Positions 52,889-60,822 of a DNA stretch of 64,000 nt are shown piece by piece; the first letter of the stretch is position 1, and each line of letters begins with the position of its first letter. A model generated the notes under the pieces. That model did no database searches. It saw nothing but the letters and a program-made list of their open reading frames with translations, and was not told where the DNA came from. Position numbers and translations under genes: made by a program. Source of the DNA: a virus. The stretch lies in the IMG/VR virus record IMGVR_UViG_3300042464_001105, positions 24,178 to 88,177 of that record; one strand, 5' to 3'.

Positions 52889-53821
52889 CTACGTTGCTCC
52901 ATTGCCAACAATTTCAATCGATCGGATTCGACGGTAACGAGTCGAATTCAATTGAAGATCATCCCATCTCGATTGGTGAACTTCTGGAGAAAGCCATGAA
53001 ACATCAGTCGTTGCATCTCGCTCCGAGTCGTCGAGACCGTGCTCGAAATTCAATGCCGCTAGTTCTGTCATAACGTAACGTGCATGCATGATTTCCTTCC
53101 CGGGTATTTCATCCCAAAGAACGATTTTCATTTGAAACCCACTTGGCAGTTGTTCTGGCAGTCTCGTTCTGCAATCCTTGTCGAAACGATGCGACCACGC
53201 ATCTGCGGTATCCGTAGGGGACTGTTTAACCTGATTTAAGTTAATTTTGCAATGACACTCGAATCGCTCCGGTTTCTTTCCATCATGGATTGAATGCTTT
53301 ACAATTTGAGCAAGTGATTCGTGATAGCGAGCTTTTTTCGGATCAAAATACGGATCTAGCAAAACGATCTCCTTGCTAATTCTCAATAGAGGAGCAGCTA
53401 TGTTTCCGATTGACACTGCATCAATTGGTATTCGGTCGCCCCTTTTGGACTTCCAAGGATCGGTGTCTACAGACAGATCATTGAGCGATATTCGAGCTGG
53501 AAAAATCTCTTTCTCGGTTACTACTGCCTTAAATGGTTGAGACTTATGCTGCTCAAGGGTAGCCTCAATCCAGTCTGGGCAGTTACTTACGCGAGAAGGA
53601 ATCAACCCGTGGCGTCTTTTGCACTGAGTAAGTAGTTCTTCAGCACGTCGCGCTCTGTTTGGATCTTTGGCACGAAGCCATTTGAAAACCACTTCTTCCC
53701 AACGCCGTGATGGCAGATTGGCAATATACCTCCCTTCGGAGATTCCGCATGCTTCGATAATTCTTTGAAACTGTTCAACCGATTCAAAAATCTCTGGGTC
53801 AAGAGAGTATTCTAGTAACAT
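52889..53821 (-). CDS. PLD-like (MIT_C-related) protein, last gene of the helicase operon
   Basis: A 310-residue protein; ATG 53821 is chosen, 1 nt after the ATPase stop with GAGG upstream, rather than the TTG at 53851. The N-terminal part is helical with basic patches (RRWEEVVFKWLRAKDPNRAR). The C-terminal half has EIVLLDPYFDP and IMHARYVMTELAALNFEHGL followed by D. This HxR...E...GLD arrangement resembles the phospholipase D superfamily and particularly the BrxL C-terminal HARHIVTD...RGLD. It could bind or cut nucleic acid. It is the fourth gene in the operon that starts at the sigma-54 promoter near 58750. Confidence 0.65.
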   Translation of the reverse strand: MLLEYSLDPEIFESVEQFQRIIEACGISEGRYIANLPSRRWEEVVFKWLRAKDPNRARRAEELLTQCKRRHGLIPSRVSNCPDWIEATLEQHKSQPFKAVVTEKEIFPARISLNDLSVDTDPWKSKRGDRIPIDAVSIGNIAAPLLRISKEIVLLDPYFDPKKARYHESLAQIVKHSIHDGKKPERFECHCKINLNQVKQSPTDTADAWSHRFDKDCRTRLPEQLPSGFQMKIVLWDEIPGKEIMHARYVMTELAALNFEHGLDDSERDATTDVSWLSPEVHQSRWDDLQLNSTRYRRIRSIEIVGNGAT

Positions 53822-53822
53822 C

Positions 53823-55481
53823 CTAAAGAACCTCGTCCATACGTTCGTCAAAAAAGCCTTCTGGCCATCCTCCGATTAGGTCGCCTGAATTAGAAATGGG
53901 TAAGCATCTAAACTTGGTTCCTTCGTCATCGCTTTCTACAGCGTAAATTCTCAAGTCCTGAGAATTTAGGCGAGGCGCACTAGAATCGCCAGGAATCTTC
54001 GAGGCTTTCGTTTCTCGAATTCGACGTAACATGCGAAGTAGCAAGAGTTCACTGTGTGTTTCTATAACTATGGTTCTCTCTTCAGAATGTACGCCCACTC
54101 GAGGCTCGAACCATCTAGAGAGCCTACCCGTTTGGCTAGCGAAAAGATCTCCCAGCATTGCTTGCTGTTTCGGGTGAAGGTGCAATTCAGGTTGTTCAAC
54201 AAACAAAATTGGTAAGGATTGCTCCTGAGCAGCGACAATTACCGGAATGACTTGCGAAATACCGACCCCCACGTCTTCTAACGATACTAACGTGTCGGTC
54301 CGCGTATCACGAAGCACGATTTCGAGATTTCGCTGTACAGCCCCCTTTGGATCGCCGCCAGTCCACCAATTCTCGCACGTCGTCCAAATGCCGAGGCGCT
54401 GGACGACATATGGGGCTGAGAGTAGATCTCGGAGATCCAATTCCCAGCTCCTCCAACGCATATCGCCTTTGTGCACCATTAGCCCCACTTTTGGATTTTC
54501 TTCCAAGATGCATTGCCATGCAGCTTGTCCGCGAAACCATGAAAGGCTATTTGTCTTAAACGAGAATCGACGGGACCGTTCAGGAATTTCACGAATAGGT
54601 CCCAAATGGCCTAAGGATGAAAGCAATCGAATCGTATGTTTGGTCGAATCGACAATCACTTGGACGAAGAATTGACTGAAGCGACTAAACAATACAGAAC
54701 GGTAATAATCCTGAATATCATCGATTGTAGTTGTGTCGTCGTCATCGAGAGAACACATCGTTATCATAGATCTGGGTGTCAAGATTGCGCCGAGTGAATC
54801 TAAAACGACTCCGTTCCCGTAGCTCTCATCTTCTGGGTCGATCTCAAATCGTTGCTTGTCATATCCACACTTTTCCGCAATGAGACTTGCGACTGACTTA
54901 TCGGCTATACGTGCGAAGGCGGGGTGTTCGAGATTGATGCTGCACAAATTTGCAACAGTTCCCTCGTCATCACCACTCCAGGAACATCCGGTGGCTTGAC
55001 TTCCGACAAGCGAAACGCCGTTGATGTACAGAAAGACTTTCTCCACAAGCGGATGAACAATTCCGTCGACAGGACGGAAATGTGTACCCACGACTATTTC
55101 GATTCCTATCGACTTCACTCCCTGAATAAGCGGGCCGTTGATGTCGATCCCTGTCAATCGTTTCAATTCTGCTATACTGGCTGGGAGAATATCATTATCT
55201 GTAACCCGAAAATCCGCACGTATTCGGATCTTGCGGCTTTCGTCGTCGTGACCATGAACGAGGTTTGCAAATCCGCCAAGGCGGAGCTCCCCGTTTGTCG
55301 CACGTACTTCGTCGACATCGCCATTTCCCGTTTCCAGAATCTCACGCAAATAATGGAGAGCGTGAATTATTGTACTTTTCCCAGAGCTATTTGCCCCAAA
55401 TATCAACGTCAGCGGTGCAAACTCAATTCGTTGTGTTTCACCAATTCCCTTGAAGTTTTCGATTTCGATTGCCGTTATCAT
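53823..55481 (-). CDS. AAA ATPase with DUF3696-like ending
   Basis: A 552-residue ABC/SMC-type ATPase. It has Walker A GANSSGKST (29-37), Walker B in ILFVEQPELHLHP and an H-loop in IETHSELLLLRML. The ending GGWPEGFFDERMDEV is typical of the DUF3696 group. ATPases of this type work with nuclease partners in many defence systems. It starts at ATG 55481 behind GAGGAATG and is followed after 1 nt by the PLD-like gene, so the two are a likely pair. A 115-nt gap separates it from the unknown gene upstream. Confidence 0.85.
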   Translation of the reverse strand: MITAIEIENFKGIGETQRIEFAPLTLIFGANSSGKSTIIHALHYLREILETGNGDVDEVRATNGELRLGGFANLVHGHDDESRKIRIRADFRVTDNDILPASIAELKRLTGIDINGPLIQGVKSIGIEIVVGTHFRPVDGIVHPLVEKVFLYINGVSLVGSQATGCSWSGDDEGTVANLCSINLEHPAFARIADKSVASLIAEKCGYDKQRFEIDPEDESYGNGVVLDSLGAILTPRSMITMCSLDDDDTTTIDDIQDYYRSVLFSRFSQFFVQVIVDSTKHTIRLLSSLGHLGPIREIPERSRRFSFKTNSLSWFRGQAAWQCILEENPKVGLMVHKGDMRWRSWELDLRDLLSAPYVVQRLGIWTTCENWWTGGDPKGAVQRNLEIVLRDTRTDTLVSLEDVGVGISQVIPVIVAAQEQSLPILFVEQPELHLHPKQQAMLGDLFASQTGRLSRWFEPRVGVHSEERTIVIETHSELLLLRMLRRIRETKASKIPGDSSAPRLNSQDLRIYAVESDDEGTKFRCLPISNSGDLIGGWPEGFFDERMDEVL

Positions 55482-55596
55482 TTTTCATTCCTCATGCTGC
55501 AACCCAATAAGTGGGCTGCTTGGGGTTGGATTGTAATGGATGCTAGGTATTCACCGCGAGTACGGCATTGCTAGGGAAGCTTGTAAATTGGTTCGA

Positions 55597-56271
55597 TCAG
55601 AATTTGGGTATAGAAATCGATGGTCCATCGCAGAACCACCAAGTTTCGCGGCAGTAAACTCGAGCCAATTTCTCGCTGTTGAGCGAGATTGCCGCCTTAC
55701 AAGTCATGGTTACGAACAATGGCTGTAATCCATCATTGGCCAAGTCGCATAGTGCGTTGACGATGATCTGTGGGCGGTCGTGCGTGCGCCCGTTGCCCAA
55801 CCGCATGGTCCGGGCGTGATGGACCATGCAAGTTGGGTCGAGCAACACAACCATCGAAGTGGGTTCCACTTCATTGACGTTGGAATTCTCTTGCGAGATT
55901 TTGGACAATGCCTCGACCGACGTGAAAATGAGACTACCGACCTGCCACGTAACTGGGGGATTCTTGGACCGGTCACATTTACCTGCATCGCATAGCATGT
56001 CGTAGATGTACGCACCAGCATCCTTGCTGGAATAGACAATCGCGATGCGACCAAGGTCATGCTTGTCCGCTAGCGGGATTATGCGCCCTAGCATTGTTTC
56101 TAACCTAAGGAATTTTTCGAACAGCAACCCAACGTTGTCTTCCCGTAGCGAACGAACGGTATCTGCATCCATATGGAGACGGCCAAGAAACTTATCTCCT
56201 TGACGCGAGATTCGGTCGACTGAAAACATAGATTGGGCTCTTACAGGACTTTGCGCTTCACACAGCAACAT
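55597..56271 (-). CDS. Protein of unknown function coupled to the helicase
   Basis: A 224-residue protein from ATG 56271 with GAGGAG 7 nt upstream, overlapping the helicase 3' end by 14 nt. I do not recognise it. The second half looks like one RecA-like half: IAIVYSSKDAGAYIYDML, SLIFTSVEALSKIS, then SMVVLLDPTCMVHHARTMRL and PLFVTMTCK, reminiscent of helicase motifs II and III but with LDPT instead of DEAD and without a P-loop. It may be a pseudo-helicase or cofactor of the upstream helicase. Translational coupling supports a shared role. Confidence 0.6.
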   Translation of the reverse strand: MLLCEAQSPVRAQSMFSVDRISRQGDKFLGRLHMDADTVRSLREDNVGLLFEKFLRLETMLGRIIPLADKHDLGRIAIVYSSKDAGAYIYDMLCDAGKCDRSKNPPVTWQVGSLIFTSVEALSKISQENSNVNEVEPTSMVVLLDPTCMVHHARTMRLGNGRTHDRPQIIVNALCDLANDGLQPLFVTMTCKAAISLNSEKLARVYCRETWWFCDGPSISIPKF

Positions 56272-58690
56272 GGTTTGGCTCCTCAATTCGATTGCCACAG
56301 TTTGAACAGAACTTTGCGGATGCCGACACGAGTGCTTGGCACTTCGGGCACTCGACTTCAGTCGACATAGACTCGATTCCCGCGTCCGGCCTTGGGAAGT
56401 GCTTCGTTATTGGTTTCTCGCCATCAAGCATGGCAATCAAGCGATTGACTACGAGCAACGTATCTTGCTTGCTACTTGGCGCTTCTCGCATTGGATCTGC
56501 GATGCATCGAACGCATCCACATTCCACCCCGCAATCGCAGGAGCGAATGCGATCCTCCACTTTCTCGAGCAACGATTTGATGTTGTCGAAAGCTATCGAG
56601 GTGAGATTCACGCCGTCGTACACATTGTCGTATAGGTACAACACAAGATCGCCGGAATTCGATTTCTCAATTCCAGACGAAAAGTCTTGACTATCACAAG
56701 GCCCGGCGACAATTGGAAAGAGGTTGGCCATCAACCGCTCGATCGAGCCTAACACAACTTCAATCCGAGTCGTCATTTGAGCTTGAAGCGAGGCGACCAA
56801 TCCGGAACGCAATGCTAGTGCGACTCCTTCGGTGGGTAGATAATGCGTTGGCATTCCAGTACCTGGAGTGACTCGAATCGTTTTCCCGGACGCATCTTTT
56901 TCCGAAACGGATTGTAGGAATTCGTTGACATCGATCCGAGCAACGGAAAGTGTCGCTTGAGAATACTCTCGAACAGAGAGCGGGTATTTCTGGCGGATCT
57001 TTTTCCGAACAAGGGAAACCGTTTCGTTTCGAGTCCGTTCGGGGCGAAGCCTTACGATCTTCCTACCTCGAATGACATCCATCACACGATAGATCATTCC
57101 GTTGTGTCGATAAAGTGATCCTCGAGGTGCTTCACGCAGCAAATGAAAGCTGCCAATTTCTCCCACGGTTTCGTTGTCGCAAACAAGCTGGTAGTTCGAC
57201 TCACCTGTATTACGAATACTGACATCCATGTGAGGATCAGAACTATAGAACTCTGGACGCGATAGTTTGCCATCGTCTCGAAGCTCTTGGATTTTCTGAA
57301 TCGTCGAGCCTAGGATCGAACACTCCAAGGCTGAATCGCCGGATGCCGTTTCGTGGACTGCACAGGCATAGTGCTGGCAAGCAACTCGTTCGTTAGCAAG
57401 ATTGAGGGCAAGTGTTTCGTTATTGCGATTGAATAACTCCTGAGGGTGACGGGCGTAGTGAGCATCTAGAGGTGAATCTCCAGGAATCAAAACAATCGCC
57501 CCTTCACGACCAGCTCGTGCGACTCGTCCTGCTCGTTGCCACAAACTCATCATGGAGTTGGGCAATCCCATGCAAATCACGACGTCGAGGCCGCCAATGT
57601 CGATGCCAAGCTCCAATGCACTTGTCGAGAAAACCAACTTTTTGGAGCCATCTCGCAATTGTGATTCGATTGTCTCTCTTTCGGAGCTCTTAAGGCCAGA
57701 TCGATACACGGCTACATAGTCTTCGAGTTCGCCAGACGGCTTTCTCATCTTGGCGAGCATGCGTTCAGCAGCTACTCGGCTTGGGCAAAACGCCAAGACT
57801 CTCAGGCCTTTTTCAACCAACGAAATGGCCAGCTTGCGTCCAAACTCGAAGTGATGCTCGCTACCACCTACCATCCAGAATTTGCGACGCCCTTGTTTGC
57901 TTCCATCTTGGTCTGCGGCGACGAGTTCGAAATCGTCACCAACAAGTTCGCGAAGGTGCGATTGTGGGTCGGATACCGTTGCGCTTGTCGCAATGAAGCG
58001 AGGATTGGATCCGTGAGCTTGGCAGATCTGTCGTAGCCTACGCAGAATGTAAGATACGTTTGTACCGAAAATACCTCGATACTCATGACACTCGTCGATA
58101 GCAATCAACTTCAGGTTTGCAAAGAATCGAGCCCAATGGGTCGAATGATGTTGCAAAATACCCAAGTGCAACATGTCTGGGTTTGTGATTAGAAATTGAA
58201 CTTGCTCGCGAATCGATTTCCGAGACTCTTGCGTTGTGCTTCCGTCGTACCTGCTTACCAAGTGTGGTTTTGCTTTTTGCATTTGAGCGAGCTCGGGAAC
58301 CTGCTCAATTGCGGAAACGAGCTTGGAATACTGGTCGTTCGCTAACGCTTTTTGCGGGTAAAGGAACAATGCTGTTGCGTCTGAATCACGGCATACCGCA
58401 TCCATTGCAGGTAGTGAAAAGATCAGAGACTTTCCGCTGCTGGTCCTCGTGGCAGCGATTGTGTTGTTGCCATTCAGCACTGACTCGATCGCTTGTTGTT
58501 GATGGGTGTACAGTCCATCTGGAGCTGCAACCGAAAGTAATTCTCTCAAGCTCGAATGAAGTGTTGACTCCGCGAGAGATGCGTACTTGCCTGCACGCGG
58601 TCCATCTGCAGGTTGATCAAAAAACACGGTCGTTCCCTCAATGCTAGAGAGAACACTGGAAACAGATTCGATAACGGAAGTTGTAGTCAT
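56258..58690 (-). CDS. DEAD/DEAH-box helicase of the MrfA/Hrq1 (DUF1998) type
   Basis: An 810-residue superfamily 2 helicase. Motif I is TRTSSGKS (81-88), motif II is DECH within IAIDECHEYRGIFGTNVSYI (the YRG.FG..V block is typical of this family), motif III is ATSATVSD and motif VI is QRAGRVARAG. The C-terminal part holds four closely spaced Cys (CDCGVECGCVRCIAD), as in the MrfA zinc-binding domain, and an added zinc ribbon (CPKCQALVSASAKFCSNCGN). MrfA acts in repair of mitomycin lesions; related DUF1998 helicases occur in DISARM, Druantia and Dpd defence systems. It starts 41 nt after the predicted start of a sigma-54 promoter. Confidence 0.9.
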   Translation of the reverse strand: MTTTSVIESVSSVLSSIEGTTVFFDQPADGPRAGKYASLAESTLHSSLRELLSVAAPDGLYTHQQQAIESVLNGNNTIAATRTSSGKSLIFSLPAMDAVCRDSDATALFLYPQKALANDQYSKLVSAIEQVPELAQMQKAKPHLVSRYDGSTTQESRKSIREQVQFLITNPDMLHLGILQHHSTHWARFFANLKLIAIDECHEYRGIFGTNVSYILRRLRQICQAHGSNPRFIATSATVSDPQSHLRELVGDDFELVAADQDGSKQGRRKFWMVGGSEHHFEFGRKLAISLVEKGLRVLAFCPSRVAAERMLAKMRKPSGELEDYVAVYRSGLKSSERETIESQLRDGSKKLVFSTSALELGIDIGGLDVVICMGLPNSMMSLWQRAGRVARAGREGAIVLIPGDSPLDAHYARHPQELFNRNNETLALNLANERVACQHYACAVHETASGDSALECSILGSTIQKIQELRDDGKLSRPEFYSSDPHMDVSIRNTGESNYQLVCDNETVGEIGSFHLLREAPRGSLYRHNGMIYRVMDVIRGRKIVRLRPERTRNETVSLVRKKIRQKYPLSVREYSQATLSVARIDVNEFLQSVSEKDASGKTIRVTPGTGMPTHYLPTEGVALALRSGLVASLQAQMTTRIEVVLGSIERLMANLFPIVAGPCDSQDFSSGIEKSNSGDLVLYLYDNVYDGVNLTSIAFDNIKSLLEKVEDRIRSCDCGVECGCVRCIADPMREAPSSKQDTLLVVNRLIAMLDGEKPITKHFPRPDAGIESMSTEVECPKCQALVSASAKFCSNCGNRIEEPNHVAV

Positions 58691-58740
58691 GGTCAGCTCG
58701 CTCCGGGTCAGAAGTTGGATTGTTTGATGAATACCAACTA

Positions 58741-58758
58741 AAGCAGAAGCTGTGCCGA
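58741..58758 (-). promoter_or_regulatory. Sigma-54 (-24/-12) promoter of the helicase operon
   Basis: Leftward reading gives TCGGCACAGCTTCTGCTT. GG (58756-58755) and GC (58744-58743) are exactly 10 bases apart, as required for sigma-54. It differs from the promoter at 60750 at only 3 of 18 positions. The predicted transcript start near 58731 leaves a leader of about 41 nt before ATG 58690. Confidence 0.75.
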
Positions 58759-58866
58759 AACTGTAAAACCAAACTACCGTTTAGTCGTAAGTTGTTTGCT
58801 GCAATGGAGTTAAAAATTATCTCAGCTTAAGGTTCGTACATTGCAGACGCCTGTATGGTAATGTTA

Positions 58867-58881
58867 GTTACTAACAAGTAA
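58867..58881 (-). promoter_or_regulatory. Upstream activator-like element of the helicase promoter
   Basis: Leftward reading gives TTACTTGTTAGTAAC, a quasi-palindrome about 143 bp upstream of the predicted transcript start. The same element with one change occurs at 60585-60599 ahead of the other sigma-54 promoter, in the same orientation. A second overlapping, weaker copy may be present (58862-58875). Confidence 0.65.
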
Positions 58882-58910
58882 TGATCTTTACGTTAAAAGC
58901 AATGATGCTT

Positions 58911-60539
58911 TTACGATCGCGTTCTTCGTGTGGGTTTCCTATTTTTGGTTTCGAGGCCGCTACGAATAAGGTGGCCCGTTAAAACCTGGTGACTGTTGTA
59001 ACCCAACAGTTCAGCGGCCTTATTCTTCACACCATTCGACTGATGCATTGCGCGAGTGAGGTACCGTGTACGAATCTCATCCAAATATGCATCCAGATCA
59101 AATCCGTCTCCGAGCGGTTTGTCCGCCTCAACGGAATTGAGACTTGTGTTGGGTAACTGAGAAAGAGCGGCAGCGATATCACGCTCGGTAATTGTCTTGT
59201 CGATCGACATGACCGCGGATTGAATCAGAACATTCCGCAATTCTCGAACATTTCCTGGCCAATCGTGCTTTCGAACGAATTTCTTGGCATCGTTAGAGAG
59301 AGTTTTGGAGACATATGCTTTGCCGAGTGCTCTCTGGAACTGATCGTTGATTCCAACGAGCATCGTCTCTGCTAAATCCATAACATCCTTACCTCTTTCC
59401 CTAAGAGGCGGTAGCTTGACGGTGATAGTTGCTAGTCGATAAAGCAAATCTTCACGAAACGTTCCTTGTTGAACCATCTTCACTAGATCGCGGTTTGTGG
59501 CAGCCACAATACGAACATCCGAAACGCGGTCCGACGTCGCGCCAACTGGACGAAAAACTCGGTAGCATGCCCCCTTATCATGTGGTGGTTGCAACGCTCT
59601 AAGCAGTTTTGCTTGAAGTCCAAGATCGCATTCTCCCACCTCATCTAAGAAAAGCGTTCCGCCATCAGCTTGTTCTAGTAGACCTTTTCGGTCTTTGTCA
59701 GCACCGGTGAATGCGCCTTTGATATGGCCAAACAGCTCAGACTCAATCAATTCCTTTGAAATTGCTGCACAATTGACTGAATACAGCGCCTTGTTGTGGC
59801 GACCACTGGCCTTGTGGATCGCATCGGCAAACATCTCTTTGCCGGTCCCGCTTTCACCAAGAATCAAGACTGGCACGTCGTGGATTGCAGCTCTTTTCGC
59901 TCTTCCAACTGCCAGTCGAATCGCTTCGCTGTCGCCGACAATGCTCTCAAAGCCCTGAGTCTCCTGGGGACTCTGGCTCTGCAAATGCTGCATCAATCGA
60001 TCTGGCTCCCGCATAAACTGCGGTAACACATCGACGGTGATATCAAACGGGATTTCCGTTTTTAGGATATGGTTGGACTTGGTGTCGAAATCAAAGTGTG
60101 TTTGAAAGAGTGTCGCTGGGTATTTGCTTTTGCCGAGGAGAACCCAAATCGATGCCATCGCTGGCGTCCCCGGGCTGAGATGAAAGCATAGCTCATCACC
60201 GCGCTCTAGCTTCAAAGACTCAAGGATGGGATCGACTATCTGGAATATTCGCCCGTGATCCGTAGGGTTTTTGATGTCAGCGGTGTGGATAGTGGCTTTT
60301 ACATTCAGCCATTTGGAGAACTGCTGCAAAAGGGAGCGATCGTAGTTGCCAATCAAATGGATGTCCGTGAAACGCTCTGTGTCGAGCAAAGTTTTAATCG
60401 GTCCGTCGCCTTCTGCTGGATTCTTTCCCTTCAATACTTTCCTGACGGACTCTTGATGCACTGCTGTTAATGTAGAGTTCCGGCTCCATGCACCAAGATC
60501 TGTAAGTCCAACCCAGGTTGCAAGAATTCTTCGTGTCAT
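58911..60539 (-). CDS. Sigma-54-dependent activator with RtcR/CARF-like sensor domain
   Basis: A 542-residue enhancer-binding protein. Residues 1-185 form a Rossmann-like sensor with ILATWVGLTDLGAW at the start and LCFHLSPGTPAMASIWVLLG (117-136), an arrangement like the CARF domains of RtcR. The AAA+ part has Walker A GESGTGKE (228-235), the sigma-54 contact loop GAFTGAD (275-281) and Walker B GGTLFLDE (293-300). The C-terminus is a Fis-type HTH (VKNKAAELLGYNSHQVLTGH). No rtcA or rtcB lies nearby; instead it stands between two genes with sigma-54 promoters, its likely targets. The ligand may be an RNA end or oligonucleotide, by analogy only. Confidence 0.88.
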   Translation of the reverse strand: MTRRILATWVGLTDLGAWSRNSTLTAVHQESVRKVLKGKNPAEGDGPIKTLLDTERFTDIHLIGNYDRSLLQQFSKWLNVKATIHTADIKNPTDHGRIFQIVDPILESLKLERGDELCFHLSPGTPAMASIWVLLGKSKYPATLFQTHFDFDTKSNHILKTEIPFDITVDVLPQFMREPDRLMQHLQSQSPQETQGFESIVGDSEAIRLAVGRAKRAAIHDVPVLILGESGTGKEMFADAIHKASGRHNKALYSVNCAAISKELIESELFGHIKGAFTGADKDRKGLLEQADGGTLFLDEVGECDLGLQAKLLRALQPPHDKGACYRVFRPVGATSDRVSDVRIVAATNRDLVKMVQQGTFREDLLYRLATITVKLPPLRERGKDVMDLAETMLVGINDQFQRALGKAYVSKTLSNDAKKFVRKHDWPGNVRELRNVLIQSAVMSIDKTITERDIAAALSQLPNTSLNSVEADKPLGDGFDLDAYLDEIRTRYLTRAMHQSNGVKNKAAELLGYNSHQVLTGHLIRSGLETKNRKPTRRTRS

Positions 60540-60584
60540 TGATTGCTCGACTCTTCATATCTAAGGCAACAGACGTAACCAAGT

Positions 60585-60599
60585 TTACTTGTTCGTAAC
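60585..60599 (+). promoter_or_regulatory. Upstream activator-like element of the DUF2130 promoter
   Basis: TTACTTGTTCGTAAC, 14 of 15 bases identical to the element ahead of the helicase promoter. It lies about 185 bp upstream of the predicted start of the rightward promoter and 46-60 bp upstream of the regulator's own start codon, so it could also control the regulator. Confidence 0.65.
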
Positions 60600-60749
60600 A
60601 TAGCTTACACGCAAGATCTTGGAAAACACTCGCGGTAATAAGGAAAACGGAACCAAAACAATTTTATTCAAGGTTTTACCTGCAAAATATCAAGCGTTTG
60701 TGCGGTTTTACTATTCGATTCGAGGTGATTCACCTCCCTCCATGATACT

Positions 60750-60767
60750 TCGGCACGCTTTCTGCTT
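60750..60767 (+). promoter_or_regulatory. Sigma-54 (-24/-12) promoter of the DUF2130 gene
   Basis: TCGGCACGCTTTCTGCTT, with GG at 60752-60753 and GC at 60764-60765 spaced by 10 bases. The predicted start near 60777 gives a leader of about 46 nt to ATG 60823, nearly the same geometry as at the helicase gene. Confidence 0.75.
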
Positions 60768-60822
60768 TTTGTCAAATCATCGAAACAGATGTTACCACCC
60801 TTTCTAACTTGAGAGATAGACT

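Noticed and set aside
52889-58690. Calling the helicase operon DISARM
   Set aside because: DISARM needs DrmA, DrmB and DrmC plus a methylase. Here one MrfA-type helicase is present, with no separate DrmB-like gene and no methylase in the operon; the PLD-like protein resembles the BrxL end more than DrmC.
60619-60807. A 62-codon rightward frame
   Set aside because: It overlaps the sigma-54 promoter at 60750, has no ribosome site and no family pattern.
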